A stretch of DNA of 64,000 bases, taken from assembly GCA_947069175.1 (NCBI GenBank), contig CAMTDV010000028.1, positions 71,346,157 through 71,410,156 of the forward strand, given 5' to 3'. Position numbers and translations under genes: made by a program. The DNA comes from Scalesia atractyloides (Eukaryota; Streptophyta; Magnoliopsida; Asterales; Asteraceae). The notes under the pieces were generated by a model. That model made no database searches. It worked only from the letters and a program-made list of their open reading frames with translations, and had not been told where the DNA came from. Positions 23,341-34,660 of the stretch are shown in pieces; position 1 is the first letter of the stretch; the number at the start of each line of letters is the position of its first letter.

Positions 23341-23982
23341 TAGAGTTCTTCACAGCCGAGCTGATCCAAGCCAGGGGTAAGCTTGGGCTCGGCTCAGTTA
23401 TGATTTGAGCCGGCTCGGCTTGGCTCGGATTTGAGCTCGAGCTCAGCTTCGTTTTTAACTGAGCTGCCGGCTCGGCTTGGCTCGGATCTAAGCTCGAGCT
23501 CAGCTTCGTTTTTAACTGAGCTGAAAATCTAAGCTCGAGCTCAGCTTCATTTTTAACTGAGCTGGTTCGGCTCGGCTTACTTTGGCTCAAATTTAAAAAA
23601 AAATTAATGCATAGCTTTTAAAATTCAGTAGCTGAAAAGAACATATCCAAAATAAAATCATTAAGCCAAAATCAAGTTCAACCAAATACAAATAAGTTTC
23701 AGATTTCAACGAAATATAATATAAGTTAATTAGCATCCTAATCAACCCCCGAATATGCCATAAATATCCAACTAAACACCTAAATACCCGCAAATAATAA
23801 CCATTTTTTATTGTATATTATATGTTTATAAAAATAAATATATTAAAGGTAAAATAATCCGAGCCTAACAATCCGAGCTAACGAGCGAGCCAAACCGAGT
23901 CAGTTTCGGCTTGTTAAGAACGAAGCCGAGCTAGGCCCCCTTTCTAACCGAGCCATATCGAGCGAACTTTTTGGACACCCTA
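23341..23982. mobile_element. hAT-type non-autonomous element in pseudogene intron, 642 bp
   Basis: It begins TAGAGTTCTTCACAGCC and ends TTTTTGGACACCCTA, bounded by cgatacag and caatacag (7 of 8). The intact MED25 has a short intron with TATACAG at this place and no insertion. The left half holds tandem GAGCTCAGCTTC(G/A)TTTTTAACTGAGCTG-type units with AGCTCGAGCTC palindromes. Confidence 0.75.
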
Positions 23983-24849
23983 CAATACAGCTACATGGTA
24001 TATAAATATCAAACTTCAAGAACGAATTCAAGCCTTGTGTTTTTTATGCCAGGCTTATAGGCGGCGTTCATCGTCTGCTGAGCCGTAAGTGTCTTGGTGT
24101 TAGCTTTCACAAAGTGCTCATAGTTTACAGTGCCTTTTGTAATGGTGTCTTAATCCATTGCCTTTATTTGCATTTTAGCCACTTATGCTTTCTTTTCTCA
24201 GGCTTTCTGAAGATTGGCCATCAGTATTTCTAATAGATAGGCTTATATCTTTAGACTACATGAATAACATGTATGATCCTCTTATATCTGCCCATGTAGT
24301 CATCTCTCCACAACCTGACCGATTTATTATTTTTTTGCATATCACAAAATATTTTTTACAGACACTACACTAGGAAGTGTGAGTTATTTGTTTTCTGAGC
24401 ACTTCAGCAACATGGATTTCTTTCGACAAATGCTAGAGAAAAGGCTTGTAAGCCATCTGGAACCCAAGTTTGTTTGAGTATCACAGATAACTTTATCCGA
24501 ATGAACTTTATGTGTTATGGTGACATTGTTGTAACATGTAGTGTGCGGTTATAAGATTACCATCACAGGCGCTGCTCCTTTCTCCTGATCAAAAACCATT
24601 TCGCTTATTTGGAATGCTTTTACCTCCGGTAAGTTGGCTTTCCCTGTAAACCTAAGTATTGTGCCATCCTATGCTGTTTATACTTGTATAATACATTCTC
24701 AACTAATTTTGATTACACCAGGACATCATGGTGTAGTCAGCAACTATCACAACAGCAACAAAGGGTTGGGCCAGGAACGAGTCAGGGTGCAGAAGGCCCA
24801 ACGCAATTAGTGGGCGTGGGTCAGGAACAAGTTTCTTCATGTGTGCAGT

Positions 24850-25400
24850 TTTTACTTCATGTTTACCAGTTTCTTTGTTACTATTACCTTCTCTTTCAAA
24901 GAAGTTTAGGGGGAACTAAACATATGAACAAACACATGTTTTTAAGGTGGCCCAAACTTTTGAATCTATGAACCTTCAACTCCTTTTGCTTTCCCAAAAA
25001 TACTTGTCTATTCATTCTCATAGACGAATGACAGATGTTTTATTCGTTAATATAAAATTTGACAAATGTTTCTTCGTTAATATACAATTTGATTGGCATA
25101 GTTATACAAGTTTAAGCATGAGGCAAATCATAGCTTTTGATGAGTATTGTGTACACAAAATTTACTTGACGTGCCTTATCATTATCATAAATATTTGTGT
25201 GCTAGGATTATAAATAATTTCTCATGGCTTTTCTTAATATGTATTTTATCTAACATACCTAAGATACTATTTATCATGAATTTGCATGTACTAAACTTAA
25301 AGTTGAAATGAGAATAATATAATTTATAAATTAAGTCCATAGAGCTAATGCTTGATTACTTTTCTTAACGTTGATTGAACACACCATAGAAGAGTTAATG
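24850..25400. other. 3' flank of the MED25 duplication unit
   Basis: No gene. The first part, to about 25010, matches the sequence after the intact MED25 stop (31740-31890), showing that the duplicated segment includes the 3' flank. Beyond that the sequence is AT-rich and unremarkable. Confidence 0.6.
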
Positions 25401-25404
25401 CACT

Positions 25405-25985
25405 GAATTCATCTAAATTATATTGAAGGTAGCTTCGGTCCATTTGTTCTTGAATACGTCAAAGAGCTTTGTAGTGTAATGTGAATTTTCTTTTGCTTCT
25501 ATTGAAATTATAGAATAAAGGAATGGCTTGGAATTTATAGAATAATGAAATGGCTTGGAGTTCATGGTCTTGAATTCTTCGTCTTCTTGGAAAACCCTTT
25601 GATTCTTAATAACTTCATCGTATTGGATTACAAACTCATTCAACATGGTCTTCAAACTCACATATCCATCAGAAAAACAATAAATGCTCTCGCTTCCGCT
25701 TCCGCTTCCACTTCATCTCATGCCAATGAAAAAACAACCTTTCAAGAAGGCTTTAGCCCATTATTTACATTGGATATACATTTATTTATGACATTCAACT
25801 CTACCACTTCGAAAAATGGCATTTACCACATAAAAGTTTCCTACAACTTTCAAATTCTTCAAATGTATACTCCTTACTCATTGCTTGCAGGACTCTTGAA
25901 AGTCACGATAACAAACTATAGGCAGTCAAAGATATTCGGCATGTCCTTTTAATATGTCATGAACGAAAACGATGTCGAGTTTTTT
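25405..25985 (-). pseudogene. FAR1/FRS-type (MULE-transposase-derived) gene fragment
   Basis: The minus strand encodes a fragment with the family pattern DGYVSLKTMLNEFVIQYDEV, then EDEEFKTMNSKP and KNKWTEATFNI, as in the C-terminal half of the transposase-like domain of FAR1-related proteins. Upstream on the minus strand, WAKAFLKGCFFIGM and a degraded HRF..HI region continue the homology in shifted frames. Stops and frameshifts separate the pieces, and the N-terminal FAR1 DNA-binding domain and the SWIM zinc finger are not seen. It may be a Mutator-like transposon relic or a dead FRS gene; I cannot tell which. Confidence 0.62.
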
Positions 25986-26624
25986 GGATAAACTTTTTTT
26001 ATTGCATTGCCAATAGTTTTATCTTGATCAGTCTTTATTGCCAATCGACACTTATCAAACATGCAGTTTAAGAAATCTTGAAATAACCTTAAAAAATATC
26101 TTGTTTTTTATTCTCCAACAGTGTACTATTACCATTAGGTTGTTTTGTCTTAACCTTAAACCTTAAAACAATCAAGTACAAATAAATTATGCGTTCTCTA
26201 CCTAACTTATTTTTGTATTTATCGGACATGAAATACTACATTTATTTTTTACAAACGTGGGTTTGGACTTTGGGTAACCCAGGCCCAAACGCCCCCAACA
26301 TGTATTTGGGCTCTATCGAATAGGTCTGATTCATCATCGAAAATAATTATGGCATCATATGGTTATCGTTTACGTTTCTACAGTCACCTTGCAATTGCAT
26401 GACAATAAACCCTTCACACCCCAAATTCACACACACAATTCAATCACCACTTCATGAAATCATGGCCCGATTCACAACACAAGTTGTTCAACTTCCTATT
26501 TCAAGCACTCGATTGATCATTTCTGTGTAAATGTTTCCAATCACTTCAATTTTACGTGTAACCGCGACGACAAGTTCATCCATTTCGGATATCGCGTGAC
26601 TGGTTGAAGAAACGTTAAGAGCTT
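25986..26624. other. Upstream region and 5' UTR of MED25
   Basis: No gene. The last 170 bases or so share short blocks with the region before the pseudogene (for example TTCACAAC-CAAGTTGTTCAA), so the duplication started upstream of the start codon. An ATG at 26461 lies in the probable 5' UTR. No clear TATA box was found. Confidence 0.45.
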
Positions 26625-29600
26625 ATGGCGGAGAAGAAGCAAATTGTGTTGGTGGTTGAAGGAACCGCCGCTTTAGGTCCTCATTGGCGGACTATTGTCT
26701 CCGATTATCTCGAAAAAGTTATTAGGTACGTGTTTTAGTTTGCATATCGAATCTAGGGTTTAAAATAAAATGTATACATGCATAGAATTAGAGTTGAACT
26801 GTTGAAGTAAATTTAGCCTCTTTTACTTGTTATTGTCGTGATTAATTAAGCTTCATTGCTACACATTGTCACATATGCCAGTTGGAATTGCAAAGTTATT
26901 TGTGTAATGTTATGAAACGGATTTTTAAATTTGGTTATTTTGTTGTGGATTGATCTTGCTGTTTTAATTTTGGATAGGTTTGTTGAGACAAATTAGGTTT
27001 TTTAAAATATCTAAAATTGTTAATCCAGTAATATGTGTTGGAAAATCCCTAAATTATGGGTTTTGATGATAAAGCGGGATTTTGATTATGTTATGAAATG
27101 GATGGAAACCATACAGAATATATTGATGATTATGGAGTTACATATCCTCTTGAATAATTCATACTTGTTGACATTTTCTCATAATTCTTTTTTCTTATCT
27201 GTTTGTAGGAAGTTTTGTGGTAACGAAGAAGCTACGGTAACCTTTTTTTTTGTATTGCTTATTAAATCATCCCTGAAAATTATAAAAATGCTTATATTTA
27301 TTTAGAAACACCTTCATTGCTTGTATCCCACTGTGAATATACTCACTCCTACTGACTTTTTTTATTCTTGATCTCTTTGTATGCAGGAAGCAGGTAGTTC
27401 AATTGTTGAACTAGCTCTTGTTCAATTCAATGCTCATGGATCATATAGTTGTATGTGTATTTTCAAACTGACTATTGTGAACATTTGTGTGTGTGTTATA
27501 TATATATATATAGATATATGTCCTAATCTTGTCATGGAAAATTTATTTATTTATTTTTATATGCAGCGTGTTTGGTACAACGGAGCGGCTGGGCAAGAAA
27601 TGTTGACTATTTCTTGGAGTGGCTATCATGCATGCAGTTCGGTGGTGGTGGTTTCTATGATGCTGCAATCGCTGAAGGACTTGCTGAAGTTCTAATGGTA
27701 TACACTGTTGTTTGGACAAGTGGACTTCATCTTCTTTGCTTCATATAATATTATAAAACTATTTTTGTACATATAAGAAGTTTTGAACATGACCAGATGT
27801 GTCCTCCAAATGGGACTGAAACTCATCCAACTGAGGTTATTCAAAGGCATTGCATTCTTGTTGCTGCAAGTAATCCATATCCACTGCCTACACCAGTTTA
27901 TCGGCCACCAAATACGGGTGATAATCAGTCAGAAAGCCGTTTATTTGATGCCGAAACAATTGCTAATTCGTTTCCTCAGGTATCCACAATGAGTTAGTTT
28001 AATAATGAACGTCTTATTCTCATACTTACACTACACATTATATTTTGTTGCAGTCTTGTGTTTCTTTGTCAGTTATATGCCCAAAGCAGCTTCCAAAACT
28101 TAAAGCAATCTACAATGCGGTAATCATTTTTTACCCTTTTAAGTATCGTTGTCGGGATGCTGATTTTGTTATTGAATTATACAGGGAAAAAGGAACCCTT
28201 CTGCAACTGTTCCTACTGTCAATATTGTTAAAAATCCGCATTATCTAATTCTCATCTCAGAAGATTTCACGGAGGCTTGTGATGCTTTAAGTCCATCAGT
28301 AGTAACAAATTCACCATCAAGTCAAAACCCTTCAAGTGGGAACATTACTTCAGTTTCTCCGGTTTCAGAACCGCCTCCAACTTCTGTTTCACCAGGTTAA
28401 TTGAACTTTCTATATGTTACCGTAACAAACTTCATCATATTTGGTTTTGATTGATTCCGACATTTTTTCATCTTGCAGTAAACAAATCTCTGCTGGCTCA
28501 GCAACCAGTATCTGTGGGAAACATCCCTTTGGCAACCGTAAAAGCTGTAAGAATCATCAACCCTTTATTTTTATACTATCCATAATCATGTATGTAGTTT
28601 TTTAAAGTTTTAACCTAATTTTTTTTATACTATTCATAATCATGTATGTGATTTTAATTTTTTAAACCTAATTTTGCAGGAGCCTTGCACAGTTTCTCCA
28701 ATAACATCCCCTCAAGCAAAAACCTATTCACCGTCACCAACTTCTCAAGAACCGATATCAAGGAATGATAATTTGCAAGATATGAAACCTGTTGTTAGTA
28801 ACATACAACAGCCCTTACGTCCTGCTGGTCCCGTTAACGTGAGTATTCTTAATAATCTCTCGCAAGCACGTCTGGCAAACCCTACTGTCCTCGCTGGTGG
28901 GACGACCACCGGGATTTCATCCATTGGTGGAAAGGCCATTCATATGTCCAACATGATAGCTGGATCTGTGTCAGCGCCATTATCAGGGAATGTACAGGTG
29001 GCACAACATGTCGGAACTATGATGGCTGCTCCTGGGATGTCTCAGCAAGTACAAGGAATGCAATCTGTTGGAGTAGATAACAACATGGGAACTAATGTTA
29101 GTGTCTCACAACTAACATCAAGTGCACAGCAAGCAGGACGGCCAAAATATTTGAAAATATGGGAGGTTTGTGAAGTTGCAACTTTATATTTGAAGTCTAT
29201 GTGATATAATCATTTTCGCTTGAATTCGATGGACTGACTGCTTGCAAACTAGAGTTAGTTATGTGACTTTATTAGTCTGTTAAGTGTTTGTTTCTCAACT
29301 GACCCTTGAAATTTAGTACATAGCCAGAAAAAGCTATTACCGCCTAAATCATGTATGAACTTTTGTCAGAATAATGTCACGGGGTTATCTTCGATCCCCA
29401 TGTGGCATTTCCATTTCCCAGGGGATAAGCCAATCCATCCCGCTCTTTGTGTGGGTCACTGGTTTCGTCCTGCTTTGTACTCATCTGGAGAGCGGCCAAC
29501 TCTCAACCAGTGGTGTGTTCGTCCCCTAGACATGACTAGGCACGCACACCTTCTTAATCCGCTGAAGTCGTCCCTAATTAAGGGCTGGACTAGCCAGTAA

Positions 29601-31697
29601 ACCCAAGCGTTCAAGTACATCCCTTATCATAATGATCTTCGAACATCCATTTCATGCATTTCCTCGTGCATGCTCGCCTACCAGCTCGCGTACTTAGACG
29701 ATGCAGCTTTCCCGAATTTTGAGCATGATTCACTTTGCGAAGGTAGGACACCTGATAGCAGAATAAACAATGATCTTCTTTCGTGTTGGTTCAAAGTAGT
29801 GCATCAGATCACTTATGTTGGCACCGATGTTCACCAGTAGTTTCAAGAATACAGGGAACCTGGAGAATGTAGCAGCTTTCATCCCTCATCTTTTACGGTG
29901 CTGTTTGTACCGTAGTTTTTGAACACGAATACGAAGGGCTTCATTGACACCATTCTAGGGCGGCGCTCACGATCCCGTACTTGGGGCGTACAAAGACCTT
30001 CACTGAAGTGCCCGATATTTGGTCTTCTCCCACCACCATTGCGTAACCATACTCTAAATGTTGAACTTATTTTAGTTTAGAGTCACGTTCCAACGTAATC
30101 GAGAATCGACCTGCTCTGATACCACTTTGTCATGGGGTTATCTTTCGATCCTCGTGTTTAATTCCCATTTCCCCGGGGATAAGCCGATCCATCCCGCCCT
30201 TTATGTGAGTCACTGGTATCATCCTGCCTTGGACTCATCAGGAGAGCGACACCAGCTCTCAACCAGTGGTGTGTTCATCGCATAGACATAAGTAGGCGCA
30301 CTCACCTTCTTAATCCACTGAGGCCGTCCCTGATAAAGTCCCGGATTAGCCAGTAAACCCAAGCATTCAAGTACATCCCATAGCATAACGATCTTCGGAC
30401 ATTTGACCCGTGACAATAAGCTATATATAGAACAAACAAAACAATACAAGTCATCCTATGCAAGTTGAACAAGTCTTTGAGTTTTATACATTTATTAATT
30501 TTGTTGACAGTTTTATGGCCTTTCATAAAACCCATGTAGGTGGTTTTCACAATGACATCTTATTTGTTTACATGAATCTTGAGAAAAACAGTTTCGAGGA
30601 TATTTGAACTTTCATATCTTCTTGTTTATATTTCAATTGTTTAGTTCGTTGAAATAATTTGATAGTCTTCATGATTTGCAGGGGGGATTGCGTGGTAGAC
30701 GGCAAAGCCAGATTGTCATGATTACCAAATTAGAAGTATGTTTCAAGCCTATATATATTTTCTCATGCTGTAACTCACTATACAGCTTCATTCTATATAA
30801 TATCAAACTTCAAAACTGAATTTAAGCCTTGTGTTTTTTTGTGCCAGGCTTATAGGAGTTCATCATCTGCTGAGTCGTAAGTGTCTGGTGTTAGCTTTCT
30901 CTAAGTGCTCATAGTTTACAATGCCTTTAGCGCCCTTTGTTAAAGAAGTTGTAAGCCATCGCCTATTTATATGCATTTAGCCACTAATGTTTTCTCTCTC
31001 TCTCAGGCTTGCAGATGATTGGCCCTCAACATTGCTAATAGATAGGCTTGTATCTCAAGACCACATGAACAAGTATGATCCTTATATATCTGCCCATATA
31101 GTTGTCTCTCCGCAACTTAACCTATATATATATTTATTATTGTTTTCATATCACAATTTATTTAAAGAAGGGAGTACGTCGGGAAGTGTGAGTATATTGT
31201 TTTCCGAGCACTTAACCAACATGGATTTCTTGGACAAATGCAAGATAAGAAGCTTGTGAGCCATCTTGAACCCAAATTAAGCTTCTCCTTAAGCATTTAC
31301 ATATAGCTTTATCTGATTGAAATTTGAGTTTTAAGGTGACATTCTTGTAACGTGTAGTGTACAGTTGTAAGATTACCATCACAGACACTACTGCTTTCTG
31401 TAACCGATAAACCATTTCGCTTGATTGGAACGCTTTTTCCAGCGGTAAGTTAGCTTTCTTGTAATCCTAAATATTTTGTTACCCCTTAAGCTTATATAAT
31501 AGATTCTCAACTAATTTGAGTATCACCAGGACAAGGTGGTGTTTAAACCACCTATACCCAGCCAGCAACTATCACAGCAGCAACAAAGGGTTGGGCCGAG
31601 AACAAGTCAGGGTGCGGGAGGCCCAACGCAATTAGTGAGCATGGGTCAGGGACAAGTTTCTTCACCAGGCCCAAAACCAAAACAAGAGTTGCCTTGA
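26625..31697 (+). CDS. MED25: Mediator subunit 25 (PFT1)
   Basis: Fifteen exons close in frame to 608 residues: 26625-26725, 27209-27236, 27387-27450, 27567-27697, 27797-27979, 28054-28119, 28185-28395, 28479-28546, 28680-29165, 30682-30735, 30848-30876, 31007-31072, 31171-31255, 31358-31444, 31530-31697. The N-terminus (VLVVEGTAALGPHW..., FLEWLSCMQFGGGG, GLAEVLM, DAETIANSF) is the von Willebrand A domain that docks MED25 onto Mediator. A Pro/Ser/Met-rich linker follows. The ACID domain (about 440-565, YVGKCEYIVFRALNQHGFL, RLPSQTLLLSV) binds activators such as jasmonate-pathway MYC factors. The Q-rich tail is very short, making the protein smaller than the roughly 830-residue Arabidopsis form. 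Intron 9 holds a TRIM element. Some exon ends are by eye, guided by family alignment. Confidence 0.93.
29375..30415 (-). mobile_element. TRIM retrotransposon in MED25 intron 9
   Basis: Two direct repeats, 29375-29658 and 30128-30415 (about 285 bp each), begin TGTCA(C/T)GGGGTTATC. The right one ends CCCGTGACA. Just left of the right copy the plus strand reads TGCTCTGATACCA (30112-30124), a reversed Met-tRNA primer site, so the element runs on the minus strand. At about 1.04 kb with no coding domain it fits a terminal-repeat retrotransposon in miniature. ATAA lies on both sides as a possible partial target duplication. The pseudogene copy lacks it. Confidence 0.87.
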
Positions 31698-32383
31698 ACC
31701 ATTTTAGAACCATATTTATACAGTTTCCATTGTTCATGTGTGCAGTTGTTACTTCATGTTTATCAGTTTCTTTGTTACTATTTATTACCTTTTCCTTCAA
31801 GGAAGTTTAAGGGGAACTGAACACATGAACAAACACATGTTTTTAAGGTGACCAAAACTTTTGAATCTATGAACCTTCAACTCCTTGCTTTCCAAAATTT
31901 ACTTGTTTATTCGTTCTTGTATACGATTGATAAACGCTTAAATGCGAGCTAAATGTGTAAAAATTTAAGATCAATTTGAACCATAAATAATAAAAAATTT
32001 CTTGTATTTTTTTAGGCTCGATAAAATGAGGAAAAAGTAAACAGAAATCTCATAATGCATATATGATATATGGCCTTTAACTAATTACTAGTCAAGTTTG
32101 AAGTTTGAGATAAAAATTTGTGATAAAAAGTTAGGTAAACTTAAACTATGTTTTTATTATTTTATGAATGTAGTTTATTAGGATAAACGATATGTGTTTT
32201 ATCCACTTAACCACAATAACAATAATATGAAAGCGATGTTATGTATACCAAATCAACATTTTTAAATTGCATGTGCAGATATTGAAAAAGTCATTCAATT
32301 TAATATATATGATATCAAATATCATTAATAGACATGCAAATGAACAAATGAATCGAATATTCAATTATTAATTTATTACTAAC

Positions 32384-32423
<40 letters not shown>

Positions 32424-34660
32424 CAACTAGTATTAAGGCCCCCGTGTTATGGCGAGAGACATAGACCGTGCCAAGTAGCACTAATGCTACACAACTATCA
32501 GCGACCAACAACACCAGAAAAGCTCGTAAAAACAAAATAAATAAGAAGGAAAAAATAACAATGAACGAAAACCATAAGTAAAATCGTTGAACCACGCATG
32601 CCCGTTGCGGCATGTTAATGCGAAAAAATTAGACTGAAATGTAAAAATAGAAAAGAATAATTAAGTCGATCTAAGACCACGCGCGTTGCGACAAACCTGT
32701 CAAACAGGGAAAAATAGACGCGTTGTGATGGTCCTGTCAAACGGGGAAAAATAGTCGAAAAAACGTTGAAACTCATACGTACGTTACGGCGCGTGGGCCG
32801 ACCAGAGGGTGAAACGGCGAGGTGGTCAGTCGAAAGGCGATGGAACCCTTTCCTTATTTCTTTCTCCTTGTCATCTCGCTCTTAATCGCATATTATCTTC
32901 ATATGAAAGCAAGCTGTAAATGTGGTGGAACTCGAATGTAAACGGGGACACTGTGTAGATGATGGGTCGCGTGTAACATTGTTGTTTAATCTAGTGTCAA
33001 ACAAAAAGTACAACAAATAAACCAAACAATACAAACAACCCAAACATAAAACAACTAAGCAAGAAGTACAACCAAGTATTACACAAACATGTTCCAAATT
33101 AATAGTATATCAAGCATAAAACAACAACTAATCAATAAGTACAACCAAGTATTGCACAAACATATTACAATTATTATATTATTATTATTATTATTATTAT
33201 TATTTAACTAAACAAGGGACGATAAAGACATGTTTTAGTTCCGTTTATATAAATTATATAAGTGGATTTTTTTATTTAAAAAAGTTCGTATTGTTGCCGT
33301 TCAAAAAAGAAAAATATTCATTGTTAAAACAAGTTAAATAATCCATCAATCATCAAATAATTCATCAACTTTTACTTTTCTTGAAAAAGAAAAAAAACAT
33401 TTAAATAGTTGCACATGCTATTCCTTTACAAAACTTTCGTCATCTTGGAAAAGAAAAAAAAACAAAAAAATAATAGAATAGCCGTTCAAAAAACATAATA
33501 GAATAAATAAATGAAAAATTAATATAATAATAATAACAACAATAATAATAAAATAAATAAATAATTAACATAATAATAATAAATGAAAAATAAAGCCAAT
33601 TAAGAGATGGCAAACATGACTCGTCACGTCGGTTAAGAGAATTAGAGATTAGGGCTGGAAAAAAATTTATGGTCGAGTACAAATAGTGGTGGATCTAAAA
33701 ATTTTCCTTATTTGATAGATTTTTGCTAATTTTTTTCCAAAACATATAAGATTTTAACTAACTTTTTTCTTATTTTTTTCAAACCAAATGGTTTTCGAGA
33801 ACCTACTATTTTTCCATTTTCAAGAGGAATCTGCCCCGAGTATAGAAGGGTTCACATAAGAGCCAATCAGATTGAAACACGTGTAAAATGTAAGTTACAT
33901 TAGCCGCCTCCCAAAATTTAACCCTTTATTTTAAGTCATTGGTTAATTTAGCCTTTGTTTTTATTTCATCCAATGACTGATTAGCCTAAGTTTTTAGGCT
34001 AAATTTAGCACATGTTTCTTTCTTTTATTGGTTTTTTACTCCATCGTATTTTTCAATGTTTTTTTGTCGACTAAAGCGGGCGGATATTGTTTGGCGTCAT
34101 CAGACTAACCCTTTTTATCCTTGAGTTTTTTTTTAAAAAAACTAAGTGTACATATTGTATTTTTAGAAAAGTAAATATACGTATCTATTCTTTTAATATT
34201 AAACGTTAAGTAGTCTATTGTAGTAATTTTCCACAAATTTGAGATACCATGGATTGTTTCCATGAAACTCCTCTCATTTGACCTACTAAATATATAAAAA
34301 AGTAATAAATAAATATATATATTCTAAACACACACATTCTCTCACGTTAAAAATATAAAAACTAATAACATAAAATAATTTGTTTAATTTCTTGCCATAA
34401 ACATATAAAACACAAATCAAATCGTGAAATCAACTATACAACATTATTATTATTATTATACTATATAGATATAGATAGATAGATAGATCCTCCTGATCTG
34501 CTCCATGACACTATTGCTTCAATTGAATCTTGTTTTGCCGTTGAATTTCAGTTATTTCCATGGGGCTTTTCTATCCAAAACCCTAATTATTACCCACTTC
34601 CTTTGACCTCCCTCTTTAAATACAAATACTCAACCGCTTTTCGTATCACTTCCTCTAATC
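31698..34660. other. Spacer with microsatellites and repeat fragment
   Basis: No gene. It holds the end of the MED25 duplication unit (to about 31890), a (TAA)n tract at 32385-32420, the dispersed-repeat relative of 15215-15480 at about 32425-32830, (TTA)n at 33180-33204, scattered TAATAA tracts to 33590, and a GATA tract at 34462-34487. The last 100 bases are the likely promoter and 5' UTR of the next gene. Confidence 0.5.

Larger units (their letters stand above)
21082..24845 (+). pseudogene. Decayed tandem copy of MED25
   Basis: Exon by exon it matches the intact MED25 at 26625: exon 1 at 21082-21182 (MAEKKQLVLVVEA), exon 2 at 21430-21454, exon 3 at 21568-21630, and so on to the Q-rich end near 24760-24840. 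It is disabled. Exon 3 is one base shorter than its counterpart, which shifts the frame to a TAA in exon 4. A 157-bp MITE sits in the exon equivalent to exon 9. An in-frame TAG lies at 22892-22894, next to a deletion of most of that exon's middle. A TGA interrupts the ACID-domain region at 24396-24398, and the final exon has lost its start. Many splice sites survive, so a transcript is possible, but not a normal protein. Confidence 0.9.
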
